64,000 nt of DNA, taken from assembly GCA_963678705.1 (NCBI GenBank), contig OY783218.1, positions 12,782,152 through 12,846,151 of the forward strand, written 5' to 3'. Shown here one piece after another: positions 42,690 through 56,401 of this stretch. Numbering within the stretch: position 1 is the first letter of the stretch; every line of letters starts with the position of its first letter. The notes under the pieces are model-generated. The model saw nothing but the letters and a program-made list of their open reading frames with translations, was not told the DNA's origin and did not search any database. This DNA comes from Panorpa germanica. Its lineage: Eukaryota > Arthropoda > Insecta > Mecoptera > Panorpidae. The position numbers and the translations under genes were made by a program.

Positions 42690-43285
42690 AGAAAGAGAAA
42701 AAGATATAAAGGTTCAATTTTACCTTAGAGCATATATATATAAAGAGTGAATAAGCCTATGTTTCCTATAGAGTAAAAATGTGTCCGAAATGAGTGCGAG
42801 AGAGAAAGGAATATGTTCGTATTTGTTCTCTATGCGCATGCGTCGAAAGTGACAGTTGTCTAAATATAATAAATATAAATGTTTTATTAAGATATAATAA
42901 ATATTAAATATGTAAAGAAATTATATTTCTTTAGTTGGTACAAGGCTCGTCTGTCGGTAAAACAATTACCGTTCAGTGAAGAAATATACTCATGAACGCC
43001 ATAGATGTCGCTAACGTATGGATAACGGCCGTATTTGGAGTGGACAGAACTCACGTTTTTAGTTATATTTATACATATCTACATCAATATAATGCCATAT
43101 TTAACAACTGTCACGTATTATATCTAGACAGCACTGACTTGACAACTGTCAATTTCAACGCATGCGCATAGAGAACAAATAGAAACATATTCCTTACTCT
43201 GTCGCACACATTTTGGACTTACTTTCAGGTCAGAATTCTCTCTCCATATATATGCAAGACTTTTACGCATGTTTCTCTTTCTAAC
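42690..43285. mobile_element. Long foldback element, about 600 bp
   Basis: The left arm (about 42,690-42,860) and right arm (about 43,141-43,285) are reverse complements with scattered differences. The most conserved core is TTTGTTCTCTATGCGCATGCGT on the left and its complement at about 43,160. The inner ends both carry a GACAGTTGTC-like word. It carries no transposase. It lies between the ABC gene and its predicted 5' exon, so in the predicted intron. Confidence 0.7.
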
Positions 43286-43422
43286 ACTGTGTTTTTCTGT
43301 ACGTTTACGATTCATGAGCCTTACGTTGATTACCATTGGTCAAAATCTTCCATAACACTGGCTATCTCTTGAAGATATATTTTAACCAATTATAAGACTG
43401 AACAAAGTCGTGTTAGACTTAC

Positions 43423-43560
43423 CACGCTGACGCTGCGTATCAGTCTGTACTTCCAACGTGTTCTAGATAACTCTAGGACCCGGCGCGACTCAAACGCGGC
43501 GCTGCCGTTCACTCTGTTGTGTCGCTACATCTCTAGTAGACATGCGCGATAAAAGATGGC
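43423..43560 (-). other. Candidate 5' UTR exon of the ABC transporter gene
   Basis: Read on the - strand, this GC-richer segment ends CAGCGTG|GTAAGTC, a strong donor. It is the only such donor I noticed upstream of the acceptor TTATTTACAG|ATAATG that precedes the ABC start codon (exon from 39,474). The 5' boundary is a guess. Joining the two would give an intron of about 3.9 kb. Confidence 0.4.
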
Positions 43561-43570
43561 GCCACTAGTC
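43430..43570. promoter_or_regulatory. CpG-rich putative divergent promoter
   Basis: One of the few CpG-rich stretches of the window (CCCGGCGCGACTC, AACGCGGCGCTGCCG, ATGCGCGATAAAAGATGGCGCC). It lies between the candidate ABC 5' exon on the - strand and the first coding exon of a + strand gene at 43,943. AAGATGGCGCC resembles the YY1/Pho motif AAGATGGCGGC. A start site for either gene is not proven. Confidence 0.4.
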
Positions 43571-43942
43571 ACATATTACTCCATTGATTTTACAAATTTA
43601 GTTTTTTAACTCTTGCACACACATGCAGTTATCCATCGATGTGTGTGTGTGGTATATGTGTAGTATTAATGTGAACCCAACCACACGGGTTCTTTCGGTG
43701 TGTTTTATATTTACTTAAGTAAAGCTCTAATGAACCAAACTACAATTTGGCTGTGTTGAAAAATAGTGCCTCTTAGTTTTAGTTGTTGACTACACTCAAT
43801 TATTTTGATAGTGTAGGTTTTTTAAATTATATTTATATATAAGTGTTTTTTAATGTGTTTTTAAAAATATATATATATTTTTTTTTATTTTATAAAAAAA
43901 AATTCGCCGTGATTTTTCATTTTTATTAAGATTATTTGTGAA

Positions 43943-46900
43943 ATGAGCGAAAAGGACAGAAATTCACCGAGCTTATTAGAGTCAGGATTACAAAAATTAA
44001 TAAGAGGACCTGATAATAATTATCCTTTAATTAGCGGCAATGGTAAGTTTTTAATTTTACATACATTTTTAGTTAGGTTATATAGATTAATATACAAAAT
44101 CTACTTATATACATATGGCTGTGTTGGTATTGTGTCATATGATGAAGTAATATGTAGAGTATACAGGAATATATCTCTATCTCTTTCTATCTTTAATGTT
44201 TTTATATTTAACTGTCTCTTTCTTTTATTCGTGTAAATGTGTTTGTCTATAATTGTTGCCCATGCGCTCTCGGCTTTACTATTTATACGCTGTGGGCTCT
44301 TAGATATGATACACATTTTCCGTTTATTTAGGACTAAAAATATATGTATTATTATACCTTTTAACTTTGCAAATACCAAATTTTCTCTATTATTATAATA
44401 TTTAATATGTGATGCATAATCTAATGGCTATTTTATTCAAATTTGCTTTATCGTCAAAGCTACTATCAACTACATAGGCCAGTGGAAAATTACTTGCATT
44501 CTCTGTCGTTGTTATTTTACTTAAATATATTCATATTTACGTCCAAATCTATTTTTAAATTGCAATCGATTAATTAATATGTCAATATATGTATTAGGCA
44601 GCGTTTTAGTGCATATTAACCAAAGCTTATGACTATGAATTACCACATGGAGCGAAAGAAGGTGTAAAGGATGATTTGACAAGATGAAACTTGCATTTAA
44701 GTTTAAAACATAAAATCAAAACCAATACTCTTAACCATAGATGCAATATAGAACAAATATTATAATTTAACTAAACACAAAATGTAGATATTACATTAAA
44801 TATAGTTTTAAGTAAAAAGGTGTGCTAATATTTTACCTAATGAGTCTGTTAAGTAGTCCAGTACAAAAGTGTCTTGTTTTATTATTTGGGCAGTACCATT
44901 CTCGTTTGAAATACGTGCTAAGAATTCTAAAGTTGCAATTTTCTGGTTAATTTTGTGTGGAATTACAATACCGCAACGGTTTTCTGGAATAGAGTGATGA
45001 AAGAAACAAAATTATTACAATAGTAAATGTAAAAAATACTCTCGGAAATTTTTGAATATTGTTTTTTTTAAATTTACATTTATGGTTCTAATTTTTCAGT
45101 ATTTCCTAATAAGCAAAGTGTCACGGTTTTTAAGCTATCAGTGTTTATTGACAGTGATTGTTTGAATGTAGTCCCAACCTAACATAAGCCCCAAAAAGGT
45201 CAACTATGTCCAGAATATTCAATGCTTCTAAGATCAATTTTGAGTAGATACAACTGCTTTGAGTGGGAGGTATTAAAAAATATAATTTCAGGATCTGAAA
45301 GATAATGTGAATTTCTTTTTAAGAAATTTAACCTCAACAAACTTTCTTCAAGTATTACACTACAATATAAAATATTAGTATTGAATATTTAAATATTTAT
45401 ATATACATTGAATCATAGTTTATACAACTGCCTTAGCATGACCAGTAAAACTAGAACTATTTGTTTTATTTTGATTTAATTTGATAAATATATAATTAAT
45501 AATACGATAAAGAAAATTGAATTAAAGCAAACATTTTCATGTATATACTCGTACTACATATTAAGTTTCATTAGCATATTCCTGCACGGTCTGTTATTAT
45601 GTTAGTATAGTTCAAAAGTACTATACGGGTACTCCCATAATCTAAATTCTTTTCTTATCGTTTTCGTTTTGTTTTATTCATGATTTTAATGTCTTCTGAT
45701 TACATTTGTATTGTTTGTAAATTAAAGGTTTGAAATTTCAATAACACGTATACGCGAGTTATGTTTTATGTTATTGAAATGCGGTAGGTAGCTAGAAATT
45801 AATTTCAGTGACTTATTTTGTAATTTTTTAAAGGCCTCAAAGATATGGGATCTATTTCGGTCTTTATTTAAAGTCTTCTGGTAGTTTTGGGTAATCTTAT
45901 GTACCCTAATTTAGAAAATATACGCCTTTAAGAAACCGAATTGGTCTAACCACAAAACTACGCTACGCTACTAGATACAAGATTTGTTTATCTTTTTATT
46001 TTCTTTATTTAACGTCATCCTATTTCATATACTGAGTTCTATCATGTATACTATGTTGGCAGTTTTTGTGATGTAGCCTCATATGTGTTCATTACACTGC
46101 TGCCCAATAAGTTGTACTTCCCAATAAAAAGTTCTTCAAAAATAGAGAAGCGCGCAAATTAAATCTAAGGACCACCGGGTATATTAATTACTTTACAAAT
46201 AGATTATTTTTAATTTTTGTTTTAATTTATAAAATATAATATAATATAACAAAACGTATATTATGAAATCTAATCTACAGGATTTGAAACCTTTAGCAAT
46301 GCAGTGATTATGAAATATAATTCAGAAACGTTATGAGGTTGTTTTTAACGGTGTTTCTGCATAATTAACTTAAGTTGATAACAACCAAACCTAAAAAATA
46401 TAATTCTGGTTCGGGATCCAACCCGAAGATACAGAAGTCAATGTCAAGCAACAATGCCACATAGTTTTTTTTAATTGGTTGCTACAAAAGCAATAAATTT
46501 GTGTGATTTATTAAAATAAAAATCAAAATTAAAACAGAAATTTATAGTGGGACTTTAGCATATTGTAAATTATTGAATGGGTTCACTAGAATATCATATA
46601 CGAGTAAATAAATATTGACGTTTAGGTTTTGTCTGGCCTATCATTTAATGTTAATGACAAATATAAATAAATAATAAGTTGCAGTGTACGAGTATTGAAC
46701 AGACAACTATTTATCTATGCGTTCCTATGCAGTCTAAAGAAATGATCCACTTCTATAATTTGTTTACTCTAGCATGTCTAGCATGTCCCCTAGACCTAAA
46801 GCAATTGTTTTGTCTCCCATCAAATTATTACAATTTAAATTGTTGTTGCATTTAAAATAGTTTCAGAAACTTCTTATTATAAACAATTAAAAACCGGTTT

Positions 46901-49900
46901 TGAATGAAATGATAAACACAATATATAGTTGTTCTTAGAAGTAATGAGCGAAACTGTTGAATGGAATGACAACTGTTAACTTTCAACTAGTAACTAGTAA
47001 TACTAACTCCATTTTCATTGCGTGACCTTCGTTTGACTTCTAATATTTGTGTCGTGATAGAATTTATATTCAAACTTCTATCAAAATACGAGCAATTATT
47101 AATAATATAGATAACAATTTATTAACTGGATGTACAATCACTTTTTCGAATACTTTTTGAAATGTATAGCTTGTTAACTCATTTTTAGGGGTCGTTCTTT
47201 TAATTTTTAATTGAAATATAGGTTAATATACATTGGTATTCCTTTTTTCTTAACATCAGAATTTGGTCATTCTACTACCACTATTCCAACAACACTATTC
47301 TACTCTTTCAAAACAAGCGAATTAATTCTTTTTTAAGGGAAATAAATTTTTCCCTTAAGCCTCATTCCCATTCACTGTTTTGATATTTAATTTACTGTTT
47401 TTATTTAATATTTTAATCCAGATTTAAGGTTCTCGTTTAAGCATTCCTTTTCACATTTATGTTTTAATTTAAGTTTAGTTAATTTAGTTGGTGCATATAA
47501 ATTTTGACAGTTCGACAGAATTGTATGTGAAATAATTAAAATTGATATTTTTAATAACAATTAGTAATAGAAATTGTTTTCTCTTCCATTTTTTTTTTTA
47601 AAAGTGACATTAAACTTCTTTTAAAAGTAAATCCTACTGCACTTTGAAAGATTGTCACATTTTGGAGATTATAGTTTTTCTTAATTTAATATTTTTAATT
47701 TAAAACATTGGACCTTGTAAGGTTAAAAAAAAACTAAGAAAACTTAAAAAATAAATTTAATTAAAAATGGTACTGTGAATGACCATTTTTGATGACCAAC
47801 TGTTCTTTAAAAACTAATACTTTATCAACACACGAAATTTAGAGATTTCCATTGTTTTGAAAATTATAAATTATTGTAACTCGTAAACTAATTGTCGAAA
47901 TGTCATGAAATTTTTTTAATAGTATCTATATCTCATCCTACGAACTTATTGAGTCATGAATATGATTGTCTGCATTGTATTGTTTAGCGATAGTAGTAAT
48001 ATCTTAGATTTTTCATTTTATTGAGATTATATATTATTACATTATTATATATTGCGATTTTATCATAGTACATTGGTATCTTCAAACAGTGCCAACCTAA
48101 ATTTTAATCAGTGTTGTAAAATTAGTTCTTGGACTTGAATCTGTATTACTCATTTGTCAGCTCGTATCTCTACATAGGTCAACAATCAATACAACGATCC
48201 GACGATAGATCCAATTCATCAGATTACACTTGGACATTTTTAATTGTTAATTACTGTGAGTCGAAAGACCGTTTCTATATATTACAGTAAGATCGCTCTC
48301 ACACTGTAGCTTACTATAAGGTTCTTGAATATGAGCGGTGTTTCAACAAGAGGTGTTATTTTAAATCAACAGAAGATGAGATATTTTCATGAAAAGTGGT
48401 GATATTTTTATTTTAATCTAAAGTACAAACTCTGAGGTTAGTAATACAACACAATATCTGCCAAATGTCACCGCAATGATGGTTAAAATTGTGCGAAATC
48501 TAAAATAACAGCTCTTGGTGAAATACCCTATACATCTGACATCGATTTTCCTCCATCGTCCATCGAGGACTTCAAGTTTTTCTGAATTAGTACACTTTAT
48601 TATGAGATGAAACGATGGTAAAGTACAGGGTGTCCAGAAAGGGTATCGGGTATTTGTTTTCGCGCCATATTCGAAACGGGGCGTCTAAAGGGTGCGGGGA
48701 GGGGTTCATGGCGTCCGCCATTCTGTGGAGTTTTAGTCACGATGGAACAGTACTCGGGGATGCATCGCGCATTTTGCGTACGAGCGTATTATCGTAATGG
48801 TGATTCAAAGTTAACAACGTTAACTGTAAGGTACAATAAAGACCTAGGAGGCTCAAATTTTAATATGAGATAGTCTAGACACTCCTTTATAAAATTTATA
48901 TAACGTTTTTATTAGGAGCTTTAAGGGGGCCACACTAGAGCCATGCATTCAATGGGTTGCAGAAGATAAGTTACATTCAACAATGACATAGCATGCTTAC
49001 AACGTTAACTAAAGACCTAGGAGGCGAAATTTTTTGGTCCCAGAGTTGCAGGAGTTTGCAGGTTTCAACTCAAGAACGTGGTTCCAGCAAGATGGGGCCA
49101 CTTGCCATACCTCAAATAACTCAATGGAAGTTGTTAACGAGTTATTCCCTAATAAAGTCATTTCGCGAAGGGGTAACATCAACTGGCCTCCCAGAAGCCC
49201 CGACCTTAGCCCGCTTGACTATTTTGCATGGGGATACCTTAAAAGTAAGGTTTATCAAAACAATCCGACGAATCTAACCCAGTTAAAGCAAAACATCAGG
49301 TCAGAAATGGCAGCAATATCGATAGCTATGTGTCAACGTGTTATCGCCAATCTTCGTTTCCGTTTAGAAGAGTGCCAGCAACGTAACGGTCATCATTTGG
49401 ATAACGTCATCTTTTCCAAATAATTCTCCAATTCATATGCTAATAATAAACAATAAACTTTTTTATTGCATACAAATAATTTTTGTTTCATTGAACTTAC
49501 AAATACCCGATACCCTTTCTGGACACCGTGTACAATAATGCTTTGCGTGAAACTAACATAGTCATGTTTCAGAGTAAGATTAATTATTTAAGATGACAAG
49601 TAATTAATAGTTTCTATAAAAAGTTTAGAAAAACGTCAGCATTATAACTGTGATAGAAAGCCATGACCTGCATCATCTTTGAAAGGTCCATTACAGGAGG
49701 GTATCTACTAAAACTGAAAACGATTCAAATTTTCGTAAACTATATTAGCTAATGCACAAGAATTTCCAGTTATCGTATCGTAGTACTGATTACAATTTGA
49801 GTAAGATTTTTCGAAGCACGTTCTAAGCCACAGGTAGAATTGAGTACGTCCAGGAAAAGAAATTTCGTATTTTAAAGCTTAAGGTTATTTAGTGGGATAA

Positions 49901-52414
49901 TGCATTTTTGCTTCTGAAATTGTCGCCTTCGTTTTTGATCCAAAATGCCTTCGAAAGGGATACTCTCGAGTATTAGAATATCACATTCGAATCGTATACG
50001 CTTCGGAACCAAATTGTCTGTATGGCGATGTTGACTTATGGGTTACAACTATGGGGTACATCAGCTAGCTCAAACTTTGAGATCTTATAAAGATTCCAAT
50101 CCAAATATTACGCAGGATTATAGATCACGATCTTGTCATACCTACAGAGGAACAAGAAATTAAAACTCGAACGGAGAAATATAAAGATCATGTGATGGAC
50201 CACCCAAATACATTAGTGATTAACCTAATGGAAGGCAGGAGTACCTTCAGCAGACTGAAATAATATATAACAAATAGAATTGTATTTCTAAACCAATTCT
50301 TAAATATCTATATGATAGATCACAATAAAAAAAAATTCTTTCCAAATTAAAGTAGATATGTAAAGTTATGTGGAAGAGTGGGAAAGGGGGGTGTTCTGGT
50401 AGTAATAACTAGGGCTTGAATTTATATGCATACTTTAGGAAAAATACGTATTCATCTCGTTTTACATATTTGTATTCAATTGTTTTATTTTAGGTGTTAA
50501 CGACTCCATTTTACTTTCATGTTTTCTTTTTTACTAGTATGTTTCACATTTTTGTTTTTCTACTTGCATATTTCCTAAAAATAAGTGCATACTGGTCGCA
50601 CATATATTCTCTAAACGAAATAAAATATTCTTCTGTAAATTATTTAAGGTAACTTTCAGTTTTCTTTCAAGATAACAGCAACACGGTGTAGGAAATGTGA
50701 CTTCTGTATTTTGATTAGTAGCGCCTGCGCCTGAAACACTCACAACTCCCTCACACTGTCTTATATCTCCGTGAACTGTTTTTTGTTTGCTCTGCGACAT
50801 TCTGCCATGAATGCTGATTGGTTAAATATTAACACATAATCATTAAGTAGCCGCTAATTAAATTAAATATATCGCGTCTCTGTATGAGTTAAGTAAACAA
50901 GTGAACTTTCTACATAAACACTGGAACACTGGCGATATTTCAGTAGAGTCAGACCTGAAATTTTGAAGGACATTTCGGACGTAGCCTTAGTGATAATTTA
51001 GATTATCGAAATATATATGTTTTATTTTTTTTATTTTTTAAAATGTTATATTTACGCATATATATAGAAACTAACTACAGTTGCACGAGTACCTGTTTCG
51101 ATTCTGATATTTTCTGAAACAGTGGTGGCGTGTTTTTATGTAGCTATAAGATTTCATAAGTAACAGCGATTTTTTAAAAATATTTTCTGATTCTCAGTCA
51201 ATTTTATATGGAGAAGGTTCAAAATAGCGTAAAACGAGTTATTTTGCTTAAATACGTCGTTTTAGCACTATTTCAATTTGATGTGATAAAAACTGTAGAA
51301 GTTATGAGAATTTCTTCAGGTTTTTTTTTGGATTTTTGCTCATAACTCGAATACGCTTCAATAACAATGTGAACTATAGGCCTAAATCTATGTAAGGAGG
51401 CCTTATACACACATATCTAGTACATTGTTTTTATGTAGCTATAAGATTTCACAAGTAATACTGCTCGTGAATTACCTCAAAAAAATACAACCTAATATTT
51501 CTACAAATTTTTCCAACTTTAGAGATATTTTATAATCTTAAAAATATAAGTCATACTATTCAGACACTAAACCCCCCCCCCCCCTTCCACACCACTCACT
51601 GTTTTTGAACAAAGAAGACAATTTTTTCACTGGCTTAAAAAAATATTTTTAAAAAAGTATAAAGCTATATTTTAATTTTTATATAATTTTAGTTAACGTC
51701 TCCTTATTTCCGATGCTAAGACCTATCACCTCACACTTTTGTTGGCAGTTTTTATGGTGTCGTGGCTTTATATATATAGGGCACACCACTACCTAATAAG
51801 TTTTATGATTTTAGTAATCACTTAATCAATAAAAACTTTGACAACAACCAAACCCTAAAAATGTAGCTATGGGATTGAATCCGAAGACACAGGCTGTCTG
51901 GTACGAAGCGTACGCTCCCGGCCCCTGCGCAGTGTTTTAACGTAAGACAATTCTTCTATGTAATACATTTCTATTATATTTTTTCATACGTACAGACATA
52001 TATATATATCTTAATATATATAAATTACGTGTCACTGTGTTGTCCGCGATGGACTCCTAAACTACTTAACCGATTTTAATCAAATTTGTACACCGTGTGC
52101 AGTTTGATCCAACTTGAAAGATAGGATAGCTTACATCTCAATTTATGATTGCAATATTATCTTATTGCAAATTATTTGTCTATTAATTATCTGTATATGA
52201 CATATGACATCTGGCGACGATGATGGCGACATCTGTTGAGTAGATTGAGTAAATATTCTGTTGACTAGATTGAGTAAATATTCAATAGATGGCGCTATGT
52301 AATGTTAGACACAGCAACGCGTGGCCGGGACAGCTAGTATATATATATATATACGTTATCAGTAATATTTTATCTGATGCTATTTAGACAATCTCCCATA
52401 AAACACCGACTAAT

Positions 52415-52462
<48 letters not shown>

Positions 52463-55400
52463 TCAGATTTATCGTTATCAATTGCATTATCAGTACCAAA
52501 CCTTAGATATACTCAATTTATCAAACACAAGTCAAGACAACAATTCAAGACATATTTTGGGTTGGTATTTGACACAGTTTTTAATCGTAGAAATCAAAAA
52601 CTTTTTCCATAAAATTATTAATTTGAAATTAAAAAGAAATGTCACTAATATGGAGGACTTACTTCTCTCATTTCTTATTGTAAGACTGCTTTTCTAACAC
52701 CAAGATTTATATCTCATAAACTATAAATTATATTAAGATTATTATATGTAGTCGCATCAGCAAAGAGTTTATAAGTTTTGCTGGTGTGTAATCATTGTTA
52801 AAAAGGTGGCAAAAGTCATCAAACACAAATTGAAAATAAATAATTGATTAAAGTTTATTTTTTCTAAAAGAAAACTTATTTCATCAAATGGCAGTTTTGC
52901 AGATGACAGTTTTTTATCGAGATATACCTTATAAACAAGCTATGAAAGGGCAATCGGTGAATTCTTTTATAATTTACGTTCCTCCATACGCAATATCTTA
53001 CTTGCTTAATATGTAACATTATATATATTTCATTTACGTTACAAAACGTAAATTTACGTCCAGTCGAAACTCTTTCATGTTACAGTAAGCGTTAAATATA
53101 TGTAACTGCGGTTAGCGGGAACTAAAAGAAAATAGATTTTAAAATTTAGAACTTCTAACAAGAATAGAGGATACTGCTAGTATTATTCTAAATTTACTTT
53201 GCTCTATATTTAAATTATCTAAAAATATCAAATATTTTACAATAAATATCCAATACGATTGTAAATATATATTTGTGGGACAAATATATATTTAGAAGAG
53301 AATATATTACCATTAAATTAATAAGACATTATCGTATTTTTGTTGTATTTGTATATGGTGTACTATGTTATGTTGTTTATTAATATGTTTTTTACGGTAT
53401 AAGTGATACTCGTATAGACGCAGGAACACAGCGTGCGTTTATATGGTTATTAATACACACAATGTACGACATACGTTTTTGTTAGAGGTGTATTTGTTGC
53501 TTACTTAATATATACATGTCTCTTTCAATACATATGCATTATAAAAAGTAAGGTGTTTCGAAAGAAGTAGTGAAATTAATTTATTTAAAAAGTCTACCTA
53601 TATTACCCTAATAGCATAATACACATGCAAAATTTCACCTGTCTATCTTTTACGAATAAAAAGTTATACAGCAAGAAGTGTCCATTTTTTTTCAGTTTTT
53701 CCAAAATTATGTGATTCCATGAAATTCAGGGAAAAATCCAAGAACGCCAAAAGTCTTATTTACCTATTTATGAATTACAAAATTTTAAGAAGTTCTTTTT
53801 AGGTTTAAAAACTAGTTAAGAATAGCTATAAAATAAGATCCTTTTAGATTAAATGTTTTTAGGTTTTGCTTAAGTACAATATCACATGAATGTAAGGTGT
53901 TTCGCAGACACCCACCCTTTAAAGCAATGGCAGACACCGAAATGATTGAAACCCACCATCAGATTTTAACGCCAAATTTGAATATTTAAAAGAAATGAAT
54001 AATTCTCGATAATCCTATCTAATTGGGACCAGAGGTGGTTTGGATTACATACTGACATAATACATAGTTATATTTATAACCGTTTAAATTTTCTTTATAA
54101 ATTTTGTGTACCATTGTGAGGGAATTGCAACGGTTTTATTATATTATTGTATAAGATAAATAATTTTTTTCATATTAGTGCATTAATGTATTTAAAAAAA
54201 TACGTGTAATAATTAGATTATTTTTATTTTATAGCTTTCAGTGCGGATCAAGAGCGGATTAAAGTTATTTAATTTCGTATCAATTTTTAATCTAATAATT
54301 TAGTTATAAGAAAAAGTATTTTTGCACTACATTGTATTGTCATTCAAAAAGAATTGATCTACAAAATTTGAGCTCGATTTCTTATCTGAAAATCGATTGT
54401 ACAGTTTTGAACACAGCCACAAGCACGAACGAATTAAATAAAATCGTATAAAAGTATAAACATTTTTTAGGTCTCACACATTTATATATTTCTCGTATAG
54501 ATTGTATATTTCTTTAAGAATCACCCAGTACATGTCGACAAACGTTCAAACTATGTTTTTCAACGCATAGCTTTGATAACTGATGTCTTCTATAATAACT
54601 CTACTACCAGCTGATGATAAAAAAAATATTCTGGCACTTGTATTATCACGGGTGTAGTCATTCTCAAGGCCATTACGTACTCTACACATTAAACAATATA
54701 CGACAAACAACTTAAAATAGGCTTACATTTAATTAATTGCTATTTATATATGTGTAGATGATTTATTGGACTCTAAATGTATTTTAAGTTGCCTATCCTC
54801 AGTTTAGGCAGGCGTTTGTTTATCAACTATATTTACTTGCATGGTGTTGGAATTTCTTCATTATTTTTATTTATTATTCATAATAATTGTAGTCATGAAA
54901 TTTAATTAGATTTTACATATACATATATATGCATATGAATTATTTGAACGTAAAATATTTTATGTATGTTAGCAGCATTTATCACGTCGTGCTCTTATAA
55001 TTATGAAAGCACATATGTGGTGCTACAACACCATAACAAACTACAGATACAGTAAGAGGCCGCTCTCTCTAGTATTTATCTCTGTGTATTTTGATGTTAA
55101 CAGTTATCACTAAAACATCCTTATCAGTTATTTTTAAAACATTGGCGCTCATACTTTTAATTTATTTGTATTTTACAATAAAATTCATTTTTTTTTTTGA
55201 TTGATTACAAAATAAAATGTCACATTTATTTGACTTAAAACTTCAATTTTATTTATAAATATTTTATATTTTAAATTTATATTTTGATATATAGTTGCCA
55301 AGATTAGATTCTATTCCAGGCATTGGCGTACAGAGTGGTAGCGATTGGGAGTTTTTGTTGCAGGTTTAAGCTTAAAATTTTGAGAGCAAATGAACAAACA

Positions 55401-56254
55401 AAATTAGTTTTATCAGTTGTCTATCATTTATGTGCTTTATTTTGAAAGTGAATGTTTTCCATATTGTATGTATATACTTTTCATATTTATGAATATAATG
55501 ATAAAGGTACAATAAGGTTAAATTTAACTAGGTGCTAGCTAATTAATGCTATTTAACTAACTATATAAACAATAATTGTGTGTTTTCTAGATTTTTTCTA
55601 GATTTTTATCATTTGGTGAGAACAAACGACCTGAACCCTTTAAAGTACCTGTTTCCTATAGTAATTTATTTAGTGTAAAATCTTTTGCATACAAATTAGG
55701 CGCAAGAATTAAACAACAATCTAATTCCACTATGTACAAGTATGTATACACATAATTAAATCTTTCGCCGCTATATTAATTTGGATTGGATTGGTATCAA
55801 AGTTAAATTGATTGACTTAGTACATAATCATTAAAGCTATTCAAGCAGCGATGTTAATCATAAGATACTACAAAACCTGCTAAAATAGTAAGAGGTTTCC
55901 AATGATACGTCTCGACTTCAAAAATAAATCTACACTAAATAAATATAAATTTTTTTTAAATTAATTAACACTTATCAACTTAATGATATTAAGCAAATTT
56001 AATAATAATGGAAAATTTAATATCAGTGAATAAAATTTATTAATAAACAAAAAAAAGTAAATATATATTTTTTTTTGACTAAAAATAAAATACGTAGTTC
56101 TATTTCTATACAAGTATTATTGAAAATTTATTTTTATTGAAGATATTGGCATCTGTTGAAAATGTTCGCAGATCTTCTGGAAGCAACGTGATAACGAAAA
56201 ACGTTGCCGAACACATCTTGTTTGATAACATAAATAGTATATTTAGGAGATATA

Positions 56255-56346
<92 letters not shown>

Positions 56347-56366
56347 ATCTATAGGATATATAGGAT

Positions 56367-56401
<35 letters not shown>

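Noticed and set aside
43124-43336. 70-codon open frame on the - strand
   Set aside because: Lies in the right arm of the foldback element and is better explained by that repeat.
52377-52697. Open frame with an (IY)n run; likewise 56,137-56,442
   Set aside because: Translation of TA microsatellites.
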